Source of the DNA: Kalymmatonema hyalinum WJT4-NPBG1
GTDB lineage: Bacteria; Cyanobacteriota; Cyanobacteriia; Cyanobacteriales; Nostocaceae
Assembly (NCBI GenBank): GCA_019359075.1
Contig: JAHHIB010000001.1
Span: forward strand, 121,276 to 185,275
Reading direction: 5' to 3'
Length of the DNA stretch: 64,000 nt
This document shows, piece after piece, positions 24,545-32,950 of the stretch. The notes under the pieces are model-generated. The model had not been told where the DNA came from. It saw only the letters and a list, made by a program, of their open reading frames with translations, and ran no database searches. Numbering within the stretch: position 1 is the first letter of the stretch; each line of letters opens with the position of its first letter. Both the position numbers and the translations under genes were made by a program.

Positions 24545-27361
24545 ATGGAATTTACCAAAAACTTACACACCTGGGAGAAAACATTTGAGGAAGAAGATTT
24601 ACTGCAACTGTATCAGATTACAACCCGCATTAGGCAATCAGTCGAACTTGAAAAGATCTTAGCAGCTACTGTTGACAAAGTTCGTTCATTTTTGGGTATA
24701 GATCGGGTAGTGGTATATCGCTTTGATGCCGATGACAGCGGTGAAGTGATTGCCGAATCTATACATGAGCAGCGTCTGCCGTCGCTGTTGGGACAGCACT
24801 TCCCAGCAGACGATATTCCACCAGGGGCGCGAAATATGTTTCTGTGGGCGCGGCAACGTTCGATTGTGGATTTGGCTAGTGGGCTAATTGGGCTATCGCA
24901 ACTAGCGAGTCCAGAAACTGGCAAACCCTTAATCAAAGAGAATATCTACTACCGGGAGGTAGATCCGTGCCATATTGAATACTTAAAGGCAATGGGTGTG
25001 CAGTCTTCGCTGGTAGTACCAATTTTACACTACTCACCAACAGAGCAATCAGCTAAACCTCAACTGTGGGGATTATTAATATCGCACCACAGTGAACCGC
25101 GAACAGTTTTGCACCGGGAACTTCAGATAGTGCAGCAAGTTGTCGAGCAGCTATCGATGGCGATCGCTCAAAGTCACCTACTTAAGATAGTCCATGCCGC
25201 GCAGCAGCAAGAACCGATTGTTAACCGAATTACCAGCCTATTCCATCCACTGTCCACAATCCAATTTCAGGCAGCATTAGAAGCAACCATTGCTGCCATA
25301 GGTGGGGTAGGTGGCAGACTTTACATTGAGCAGAGTGCCGAAGTCTACACCTGGGGTGAGCAGCCAACACTGCCTAACGCATTAGAAAACAGTGTCATCG
25401 AACAGCATCCGTTGTCGCAAGACTGGATAGGAGAGTGTCAAAAACGTAACATAAAGGCGATACGTGACATCTACAAAGAACCAGATTGCCAAGCTTTGGC
25501 TCCTCTTTTCCAGTCCACTCAGATTCGAGGACTGTTGGCAATTCCCTTAAGTTACGGCAATCGCTTTATCGGTGTTTTAAGCATTTTTCGCTCGCAATTG
25601 GAAAAGAAAATCTTGTGGGCAGGAAGGCGCGATCTCGATGAGCGAGGACAGATCCGGATTTCCTTTGAGCCTTGGCTTGAGCAAAAAAAGGGGCAAGCGC
25701 CTGAGTGGAAGCCTGAAGAAATCGGACTGGGACGAGCCTTGGGTACTCAATTTTCGGTCTTCATTCAGCAGCAGCAAATGTACCAACAGGCGCAGACACT
25801 GAATGCCAACCAGGAATACGAGGTGCAAGAGCGCACAGCCCAATTGCAACAGTCCTTAGAGCAAACTTTGGTGATAAGGCAAGTTACAGCTCAAATACGT
25901 AGCAATCTAGACTACAATATCACTCTACAAACCATCGTCCGAGAAGTACGAAAACTACTCAAAACAGACCGGGTGGTGATTTACAAGCTTGACAGTTCCG
26001 GAGGCGGTGAGGTCATTGTTGAAGATGTGGATCTTCACTGGCGCTCTGTTGTCGGGCAGAAAATGCCACAGGAATGCTTTCCTGATGAATATGCCCGTCT
26101 TTACTTTCGGGGAAGGGTACGAGCTATCAACAATACGTCGGCGGCTTCTTTAGATCCATGCCATCGGCAGTTTTTAGAGAGTCTTCAGGTAAAAGCCAAC
26201 TTAATTATTCCGATCAACATAAGTACCCATTTATGGGGGTTACTCATTGCTCATCAGTGTTATGCTCCCAGAAATTGGCAGGATGCAGAAATTGATTTGT
26301 TGGAACAACTGGCAAATGAGGCAGCGATCGCCATTCACCAAGCACAGCTATACGAAAGGAGCCGTGCTGCGGAGGCTACCGCAAGCATGCAAACTGGACA
26401 ACTGACGCAACTCCTTCACGAAATGCAACAAACACAGGCAAAACTGATCCAAACTGAAAAAATGTCCAGTTTTGGCTTATTAGCGCTGGGTGTGGCACAC
26501 GAAATCAACAACTCTGTTAACTTTATCTACAGTAAACTGTCTCAAGCCACTGACTACACCCAACACCTGCTGGAGCTGTTGCGGCTCTACCAATTGTACT
26601 ATCCTCACCCAAATAGTGAAATTAGCCATCTGGCTAACGCAAGCAATTTGGACTTTCTCATAGAAGACCTACCTAAAATCATGTCATCAATGAAAGTACA
26701 GGCTGGGCACGTCCGCTCAACTGTGGGGTCCTTCCGCAATTTTTCTCGCTTGGATCAGGCACCCATGACACCTGTTAACCTAAACGAAGGCATTGATAGG
26801 GCTTTGTTAATTTTGTGGCGTCGGCTGCAATCGAAGGTAGGAGTTCCTGGTATTGAGGTCATTAAAGACTATGGCGACTTACCACTAGTGGAATGCTATG
26901 CCGGACACATGAATCAGGTATTCATGAATATTCTCAGCTATGCTATTGATGCCTTGACAAAGCAGATACGGGGAGTGGGAGATAACAACGGGCTTGTTGA
27001 AGGGGAACTCGGAGTTCCCATTACGGGATTAGGAGCCGTGGGGAAGTCAGGAGATAAGGTGAATTCAAATCTTACTCTATCAGCAAGCATCCGAATTTCG
27101 ACTGGAATCTCATCAGATAACGAGCGTGCAGTCATTTGCATTGCCTATAATGATTTAGGAATGACAGAAAACATAAAAAAGTCAATTTTTGACCCAGTTT
27201 TCATAACCAAGTTGTTGGGCAAAAGTACGGGAATGGAACTAGCAATTAGCTATCAGGTTGTTGTACAAAAGCATGGTGGAGTCATGAAGTGTGTCTCAGA
27301 ACCCGGTCAAGGCACAGAGTTCTGGATTGAGATTCCACTCAAGCAAAGTGTTAGTCATTAG
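24545..27361 (+). CDS. Three-GAF hybrid sensor kinase with two bilin-type Cys-His GAF domains
   Basis: This 938-residue soluble protein has GAF1 (~20-215) with phytochrome/cyanobacteriochrome features (FPADDIPPGARNMF ~92, chromophore motif DPCHIEYL with Cys ~141), GAF2 (~230-410) without the cysteine, a short coiled coil (~415-440) and GAF3 (~445-610) with DPCHRQFL (Cys ~538). GAF1 and GAF3 could each bind a linear tetrapyrrole. The kinase part has an H-box VAHEINNSVNF (His ~652) and an N-box FMNILSYAIDAL. Its G1 and G2 boxes are altered: NDLGM instead of DNGPG and STGMELAIS instead of GTGLGLSI. ATP binding may be weak or lost. It may work as a light-sensing scaffold. An upstream start is not excluded. 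Confidence 0.88.
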   Translation: MEFTKNLHTWEKTFEEEDLLQLYQITTRIRQSVELEKILAATVDKVRSFLGIDRVVVYRFDADDSGEVIAESIHEQRLPSLLGQHFPADDIPPGARNMFLWARQRSIVDLASGLIGLSQLASPETGKPLIKENIYYREVDPCHIEYLKAMGVQSSLVVPILHYSPTEQSAKPQLWGLLISHHSEPRTVLHRELQIVQQVVEQLSMAIAQSHLLKIVHAAQQQEPIVNRITSLFHPLSTIQFQAALEATIAAIGGVGGRLYIEQSAEVYTWGEQPTLPNALENSVIEQHPLSQDWIGECQKRNIKAIRDIYKEPDCQALAPLFQSTQIRGLLAIPLSYGNRFIGVLSIFRSQLEKKILWAGRRDLDERGQIRISFEPWLEQKKGQAPEWKPEEIGLGRALGTQFSVFIQQQQMYQQAQTLNANQEYEVQERTAQLQQSLEQTLVIRQVTAQIRSNLDYNITLQTIVREVRKLLKTDRVVIYKLDSSGGGEVIVEDVDLHWRSVVGQKMPQECFPDEYARLYFRGRVRAINNTSAASLDPCHRQFLESLQVKANLIIPINISTHLWGLLIAHQCYAPRNWQDAEIDLLEQLANEAAIAIHQAQLYERSRAAEATASMQTGQLTQLLHEMQQTQAKLIQTEKMSSFGLLALGVAHEINNSVNFIYSKLSQATDYTQHLLELLRLYQLYYPHPNSEISHLANASNLDFLIEDLPKIMSSMKVQAGHVRSTVGSFRNFSRLDQAPMTPVNLNEGIDRALLILWRRLQSKVGVPGIEVIKDYGDLPLVECYAGHMNQVFMNILSYAIDALTKQIRGVGDNNGLVEGELGVPITGLGAVGKSGDKVNSNLTLSASIRISTGISSDNERAVICIAYNDLGMTENIKKSIFDPVFITKLLGKSTGMELAISYQVVVQKHGGVMKCVSEPGQGTEFWIEIPLKQSVSH

Positions 27362-27661
27362 GGAGCTGATTTTAACTCAATTCTTTGTCAACAGTTCTGA
27401 CTCCAAAAGTTTATAACGCTTCTCACTTCGTTGTAATACAGTCGCAACCGCAACCCCACCCCACCTTTGGCTGACTGGTGGGTAAGAGAAGCGGAAGTTG
27501 ACAAGGGGTGCAAACTCAGGTAAGTTTTCGCCAGACGATATTTGACACTACCAACGCTTTTTAGAAAAAACTCTGCCAAAGTTCAAACTTGACTGCTCAC
27601 GTAAGCTACTGTAAGCCATCACTTTTGAGTACACTAGCAGTAAACCATTTAATGCACAGTT

Positions 27662-28495
27662 ATGACTTCCCAAGGAACGTCAGTTGATGATTTGGTACTC
27701 GTTGCTGGTGCTACAGGTGGAGTGGGGCAACTCGTAGTCAGCAATCTACTAGAGAAGGGCTATAAAGTTCGTGTCCTCACACGCAATGCCGCAAAAGCCC
27801 AAAAGATGTTTAATGACAGAGTAGAAGTTGCCATTGGTGACATACGCGACGCGAATACACTACCAGCAGCAATGCACGATGTCACCCACATCATATGCTG
27901 CACTGGAACTACCGCCTTTCCCTCTGCTAGGTGGGAGTTTGACCAAACTCCTAACTTGATTGAATGGGTTCAGGTGTTTCTTGACCCCAAAGATAGTGAA
28001 GCAAAGGCAAAGAATAGTCCTGCAAAAGTTGATGCACAAGGTGTCAGCAATATAGTAGCAGCAGCACCTCGGAACTTGAAGCGGTTTGTTTTTGTGTCTT
28101 CCAGCGGAGTTCTTCGCAAGGATAAGCTTCCTTTTAGTATCCTTAATGCATTTGGCGTACTTGATGCCAAACTCAAAGGTGAGGAAGCCATCATGAGTTC
28201 GGGATTACCCTACACCATCATCCGTCCAGGACGTCTCATTGATGGTCCTTATACCTCATACGACCTCAATACCCTCCTAAAGGCAAAAACAGAGGGCAAG
28301 TTTGGTGTTGTGTTGGGTACGGGCGATACACTGTCAGGTCAGACTAGCCGGATTGATGTGGCAGCCGCCTGCGTAGAATGCATTTCTAGCCCTTTTTGTC
28401 AAGGGGTAGTTTTTGATTTAGTCAACCAGGGATCAAGACCGTCTGTGATTGACTGGGAAGCGCTTTTCTCCCAGCAAAGCTTGCCTTCTGAATAA
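27662..28495 (+). CDS. Atypical short-chain dehydrogenase (NAD(P)-binding, NmrA/Tic62-like)
   Basis: This 277-residue protein has the nucleotide-binding motif VLVAGATGGVGQLVVSNLL (~12-30) and ARVxxGD-like VEVAIGDIRD (~55), then FVFVSSSGVLR (~142) and the LPYTIIRPGRLIDGPY stretch (~181) typical of atypical (SDR a5) reductases of chloroplasts and cyanobacteria. The catalytic YxxxK is absent, as often in this group, so it may sense NADPH or bind a quinone/chlorophyll enzyme rather than act as a classical dehydrogenase. The closest named relatives are Tic62/Ycf39-like proteins. It converges with the GTPase gene, stops 20 bases apart. Confidence 0.8.
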   Translation: MTSQGTSVDDLVLVAGATGGVGQLVVSNLLEKGYKVRVLTRNAAKAQKMFNDRVEVAIGDIRDANTLPAAMHDVTHIICCTGTTAFPSARWEFDQTPNLIEWVQVFLDPKDSEAKAKNSPAKVDAQGVSNIVAAAPRNLKRFVFVSSSGVLRKDKLPFSILNAFGVLDAKLKGEEAIMSSGLPYTIIRPGRLIDGPYTSYDLNTLLKAKTEGKFGVVLGTGDTLSGQTSRIDVAAACVECISSPFCQGVVFDLVNQGSRPSVIDWEALFSQQSLPSE

Positions 28496-28514
28496 GAGCG
28501 TAAAGCGCTGATTT

Positions 28515-30974
28515 TCACTGCAAAAAGTGCATCAACTCTGACTGATTCGCGGCTGTTGCTTGCTCGACTGAGTGAAGCACCTCGCGTTGGAGTTGAGTGC
28601 GATTGGCAATGTCTGTGCCTCTTGGGCGATCGCGTAAGCCTAGCGGCACCGGAGGACTCAGCGGGCGCTCTGCGGCATCGCCCGGTTGAAATTCCTGCCA
28701 AATTTGCTCCCGCACGTCTTGTAAAAAGATTCGCCATTCACTTTCTACATCTTGAGTACGAAGTATGCAATCTATAAATTCTTCTACAATTGCGTAAATC
28801 GCTAGGCTAGGCTCGCTCAGCAACTCTTTCAAGGCTTTTTCGGACTTACTAATAGTTTCTGCATAAGCGATCTTAAGATTGAGTAGTACTTGTTCAGCAG
28901 AAGGCGAGGCGGAAAGCTTTAGCGTTGCAGGCTCATTTGGAGTGAGTCCATCCAAATGTTTGCGAATACGGTACTGTAATAATCCCCGGTAAGAAAGTTT
29001 AAACTCAGCTAGCGTTTGGAACCCATACTTAAGTTGACTCGGTATCCCTGGTACGAGTTCATCGGGTATTTGGGCAGCAATGTCTGCAATAAATTCAGTT
29101 CCTTTAGCTTGCGTCAGTTTTCCCAAATGTCCCTTTTCCATGAGTACCTGTGCCAGTTGCGATTTGACTTTGTCAAGCGATCGCTCCAAACCCCTATCTA
29201 TTAACAACAGATGTTTCGATAAATGGGCGCGGATTTCATTGAGGTACTTTTCATATACAATGGCGTAGCTTTTTTCAACACAAAAGCGCTGTTCTATTTC
29301 TTGAATTGACGGAATTCCTGTATCACTTCGACAACCCTGGAAAGCAGCTTCTACTTGCTTTTTAAAGTCCATATCAACTGCTTCTCGCTTTTTCCTCAGC
29401 TCCTTGAGCAGTTTCTCCAGACTATTTGTCAGAGCCCACCAAAGCTCCTTGAATTTTACCTCGAACAATGCAAACCTATCAATATCATCATGCGTTGCTA
29501 AATCTAAAGCCTTACTGACTTTCTCTAACTCAGCTTTAACTCGGTTTTGGAGTAAAATCAATCGCTGTTGGCACAAGGAAGCGTATTTGTAATCTAAATC
29601 AGTGATTTTTGCCTTCAGGTAATCAAGAACTCGCTCAAGAACTTTGTCAGCTTCTTGGCTATTAGCGCAGTTAGCTGTTACGCATTCAACAACATCGATA
29701 TTTTTGTTGGCAATGTCGATCGCCAAATCTTGGCAGCTTTTTGAGTTGTCGCGAAAGGGTGAATCAACTTCCGTACGGTTGAGTACCATGAAAGACCACA
29801 AGTTGATTGGCAGATCAGCTTGTGCTGCACGTACCGTTTCATACAAGCGTACATCTACATCTGTCCAGTAGTCGCCAGTTGACTTCGGCATCCGCACAAA
29901 CAAGATCACATCAACTTGTTGCCCTAAAATCTTCATCAGATACTGTTGATTGCAAATGCCTGTATCACCCAAACCAGGCATATCGACAAAGGCTATTTGT
30001 CCAACATCAGCGTTAGGATATTTACAAACAATCTTTACTTCCCGTACTGCCAGATAGTGAAACTGCGGTGCTGCAAGAGGAGCCAGCACTGTAGGCGGAT
30101 CTCCCAACCTAGGTGACTGGCGTTGATTTTCCGAGCCAGGCGACGGCGTAAGCGCTAGGCGCACACTTGGTGTTAGCGTAAGCTCCTCGCTCCGCGACGA
30201 GCCAGGCGCTGCGTCTTTGTACAAGAACCCTGAAGAGTTAAAATATATACGCTGAACGTAAGGAGTTTCCTGAGCCACATACTCCCAAATCTGATCTTTA
30301 GAAATGCGGTGAGGTGAGGCTTGCTGCAATAAGTGGCGATACTTATCCCAATGTATGTGATACTGTGCAAGTTGTTCATACATCGCTCCCTGCTCGGGAT
30401 ATTTAGGATCGTCACTGGGCAACAAAGGCACAGGTTTTGCGGCAAACTCATCAATTGTCTTCGGCTTTTCGCTTAAGCCAAGTTTTTCATAATAAGGACT
30501 AATAACTTCATCTAGGAATGACTGCTCTGAGTGAAACCAAACCTCAGTATAAGTTTCCTGATTGTGATTGTGATAAATTATACTAGAAATCGCCGTGTAA
30601 TAATGCCTTTCTCCATCTGGAATTTCAGCATCTGTCAGTCCTGTTAAACTTTGTAGCAGGCGACTCTTACCTTGCTTTGCTCTTCCAACGACTCCAATAT
30701 TGAGTGTCTTGCGGCAAAAGCGCTCTTTGAGTTTCACTAACGCTTCCAATTCAGTATGAATACTGAACTGTAATGTTGCCAAATTGATTTCTCCCAAAAG
30801 CCCAGCCACATTTGGATTATTAACTTGTCTAAGCAACTGATAACGATATTTTTGAAGATGACGAATCGCTGAGTCAAGAGATTTGAGTTCCGCCTCTATA
30901 CCTGCTATTTTTTCAGCCAAGGGTAGGCGTTTTTCAATAATGCTGGTAATCTTCCCAGTCTTATTTGTGTTCAT
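28515..30974 (-). CDS. Dynamin-like GTPase with repeat-derived inserts
   Basis: This 819-residue protein has an N-terminal coiled coil (~10-60) and a GTPase domain with P-loop VVGRAKQGKSRLLQSLTGL (~95), G3 FVDMPGLGD (~330) and G4-like VLNRTEVDS (~405). A long helical region follows (~450-700), with coiled coil around 480-540. The pattern fits bacterial dynamin-like or septin-like GTPases that act on membranes. Two segments look foreign: residues ~250-285 (Ser/Pro/Thr-rich) and ~761-785 (Pro/Arg-rich), both encoded by GC-rich dispersed repeats and both in frame. No membrane span is seen. Confidence 0.8.
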   Translation of the reverse strand: MNTNKTGKITSIIEKRLPLAEKIAGIEAELKSLDSAIRHLQKYRYQLLRQVNNPNVAGLLGEINLATLQFSIHTELEALVKLKERFCRKTLNIGVVGRAKQGKSRLLQSLTGLTDAEIPDGERHYYTAISSIIYHNHNQETYTEVWFHSEQSFLDEVISPYYEKLGLSEKPKTIDEFAAKPVPLLPSDDPKYPEQGAMYEQLAQYHIHWDKYRHLLQQASPHRISKDQIWEYVAQETPYVQRIYFNSSGFLYKDAAPGSSRSEELTLTPSVRLALTPSPGSENQRQSPRLGDPPTVLAPLAAPQFHYLAVREVKIVCKYPNADVGQIAFVDMPGLGDTGICNQQYLMKILGQQVDVILFVRMPKSTGDYWTDVDVRLYETVRAAQADLPINLWSFMVLNRTEVDSPFRDNSKSCQDLAIDIANKNIDVVECVTANCANSQEADKVLERVLDYLKAKITDLDYKYASLCQQRLILLQNRVKAELEKVSKALDLATHDDIDRFALFEVKFKELWWALTNSLEKLLKELRKKREAVDMDFKKQVEAAFQGCRSDTGIPSIQEIEQRFCVEKSYAIVYEKYLNEIRAHLSKHLLLIDRGLERSLDKVKSQLAQVLMEKGHLGKLTQAKGTEFIADIAAQIPDELVPGIPSQLKYGFQTLAEFKLSYRGLLQYRIRKHLDGLTPNEPATLKLSASPSAEQVLLNLKIAYAETISKSEKALKELLSEPSLAIYAIVEEFIDCILRTQDVESEWRIFLQDVREQIWQEFQPGDAAERPLSPPVPLGLRDRPRGTDIANRTQLQREVLHSVEQATAANQSELMHFLQ
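28621..28685. repeat. GC-rich dispersed repeat in the 3' part of the GTPase gene
   Basis: The module GCGATCGCGTAAGCCTAGCG ... GGGCGCTCTGCGGCATCG is of the 'gcgtaagcctagcg' repeat type. Translated in frame it gives DAAERPLSPPVPLGLRDRP. Confidence 0.6.
30130..30218. repeat. GC-rich dispersed repeat in the middle of the GTPase gene
   Basis: GACGGCGTAAGCGCTAGGCG ... GTTAGCGTAAGCTCCTCGCT, then CCGCGACGAGCCAGGCGCTG. It contains hairpin arms (CTCGCtccGCGAG) and resembles the module before hypC. In the GTPase frame it encodes APGSSRSEELTLTPSVRLAL. Confidence 0.65.
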
Positions 30975-31658
30975 TTGACAGTGTATTTTACCGTTATTAA
31001 GTATATACCTAAACTTTTACGAAAGCGATACATATAGCAGATACGAAAATCTACTTATACTTTTACTAAGTAAAAATTGACATTTGATCTCATTTGAGAT
31101 CGCTAGTCATATTTTTCCCTAGTAAATCAGCAAAATGAACAATCTTGTATAAAGAAAGGGTAAAATAGCACAGGTTCTGATGCCCATAACAAACGCTGAA
31201 ACCTATGGACAGTGAGATACACCTTGGCAGCAAGAGAGAGTGATTCGCCTGATTAGACCACAAATCGTAGGGTGGAGAGAAGTCCTGCAGGCGGTGAGAC
31301 CAGTGCTGCAGGAGGGTTTCCCTCCGCAGGCAACTGGCTCTCCCGTTGGGGTTTCCCAACCTAGGGAACTTCGGGGCATTGCTCCTAAAAGTTTATATGA
31401 TGACATTTGAGATCGTGGTGACCAATGCCCACCTTAGCTGAAAACCGCTGTAAGACAGAGGCGTTTTGACAAGCTGAAAGCAGCAATTGCTACCCCATTA
31501 GAAAGATGCGGTTATCACCCGCATAGTTTTAGACTATTTCACGAAAAATCATTCCAAATGAATACTGAAAGAAAGGATGAAGGATAAAAATTTTTATACT
31601 TCATACTTTTGCCTTTAGTAGCTCAGTCTTCTCCTATCAACATTTAAGGAAAGATGCC
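30975..31658. other. Repeat-rich intergenic region
   Basis: No gene is recognised in 684 bases. Content: TTTGAGATCG at about 31090 and 31406; a second copy of AGACCACAAATCGTAGGGTG (31254-31277); and a GC-rich module with hairpins GGAGGGtttCCCTCC (31312-31326) and TTGGGgtttCCCAA (31346-31359), typical of dispersed cyanobacterial repeats. The last 100 bases are AT-rich and should hold the promoter of the next gene. Confidence 0.5.
31254..31277. repeat. Short dispersed repeat, copy 2
   Basis: AGACCACAAATCGTAGGGTGGA, one base different from the copy at 10014-10035. Confidence 0.5.
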
Positions 31659-32861
31659 GTGAAAGCAAGAAGCTTAGTTATCGGTGGTGCTTTACTGCTA
31701 AGCATAGCCCTTCCGGGCAATGCACAACAAGCGCAGGAACCAAGAGTAGAGCAACTTGAGGGCTATTTGGTAACGCCTCAGCAACTGGAATTTGACGAAT
31801 CGCTGCTGCAACAACTCCAGGTGCCTGCGGGATTCCGCATCGACGTGTTTGCCAAAGACTTGGGTAATCCCCGGATGTTGGCAGTAGCCCCCGATGGTAC
31901 TGTCTACGTGACCCGCCGGGAACAAGGTGATGTGTTGGCGCTGCTTGATTCTAATCAAGATGGGCGTGCTGACGAAATACGAACGGTTGCGTCAGGTTAC
32001 AAATACATCAATGGCATCACGATTTATCAAAATCGTCTTTACTTTGTCACAGACAGACAACTTTATGCTGCAGATTTGCAGTCGCCGGGGGTAATCGGCG
32101 AACCGCAGGAGTTGATTAATGACTTGCCAGATGCAGGACAGCACCCAAACCGCACCCTTGCTTTTGGTCCTGATGGGTTGCTTTACATTACAGTGGGTAG
32201 CACTTGTAACGCCTGCGATGAGACGAACCCAGAAAGCGCGACTCTGCTACGGGCGCAACCTGATGGTAGTAATCGGACGATTTATGCCACAGGCTTACGT
32301 AATACCATCGGCTTTGGTTGGCATCCAGAAACTGGGGAATTGTGGGGTATGGATCATGGTTCTGACTGGCGTGGTAATGAGCAACCGCCAGAAGAATTGA
32401 ATCTCATTTCTGAGGGCGCAGACTACGGCTGGCCTTTTTGTTATGCTGATCGCCGTCCGGATGTGTACTTGCCAGCAAATCCCACAGGTACGACAAAGGA
32501 GGAATACTGCGCCAATACACAACCGCCAGTGCTCACCTACACGGCACATAGTGCGCCGTTGGCAATGACATTTTATACAGCATCCCAGTTTCCTGAGGAA
32601 TATCGTAACGATGCTTTTGTCACCATGCGCGGTTCATGGAATCGCAACCCTCCCTCAGGTTACAAAGTTGTGCGGGTGCGATACGAAAATGGCAAACCAG
32701 TAGAATTTGAAGACTTCATCACAGGATTTTTGAACGAAGAACAATTGACACAGTTTGGCAGACCAGTGGGTCTTGCGATCGCACCGGATGGTTCGCTGTT
32801 GTTCACTGATGATACCAATGGTGTGATTTACCGGGTGTCGTATGTAGGCACTAGCAACTAG
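31659..32861 (+). CDS. Secreted PQQ-type glucose/sorbosone dehydrogenase family protein
   Basis: This 400-residue protein (GTG start) has a signal peptide (MKARSLVIGGALLLSIALPGNAQ) and a six-bladed propeller domain of the soluble glucose/sorbosone dehydrogenase family: VPAGFRIDVFAKDLGNPRML (~51), LAFGPDGLLYITVGSTCNACD (~168), the conserved GLRNTIGFGWHPETGELW (~215), MDHGSDWRGNEQPPEELN (~231) and YGWPFCYADRRPD (~252). It is expected in the periplasm or outside the cell. Whether PQQ is available is unknown; cyanobacterial members may be orphan or use supplied cofactor. It stands alone, between repeat-rich DNA and the convergent Wzc-like gene. Confidence 0.85.
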   Translation: MKARSLVIGGALLLSIALPGNAQQAQEPRVEQLEGYLVTPQQLEFDESLLQQLQVPAGFRIDVFAKDLGNPRMLAVAPDGTVYVTRREQGDVLALLDSNQDGRADEIRTVASGYKYINGITIYQNRLYFVTDRQLYAADLQSPGVIGEPQELINDLPDAGQHPNRTLAFGPDGLLYITVGSTCNACDETNPESATLLRAQPDGSNRTIYATGLRNTIGFGWHPETGELWGMDHGSDWRGNEQPPEELNLISEGADYGWPFCYADRRPDVYLPANPTGTTKEEYCANTQPPVLTYTAHSAPLAMTFYTASQFPEEYRNDAFVTMRGSWNRNPPSGYKVVRVRYENGKPVEFEDFITGFLNEEQLTQFGRPVGLAIAPDGSLLFTDDTNGVIYRVSYVGTSN

Positions 32862-32950
32862 CTTTAGCTGTCAATTTTTTCTCTTTTCTTTGAGCATTAT
32901 ATGAAACCTTTGGTGTGTTAGCACTAGCTAACGCACCTACTACCTACTAC

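Noticed and set aside
24435..24662. Open frame overlapping the start of the GAF kinase
   Set aside because: It has a GGAG-ATG at 24450, but it is in another phase, has no family features and runs into the well-supported GAF domain.
31090..31406. Small minus-strand genes in the intergenic region before the dehydrogenase
   Set aside because: The frames coincide with GC-rich hairpin repeats and give no recognisable protein.
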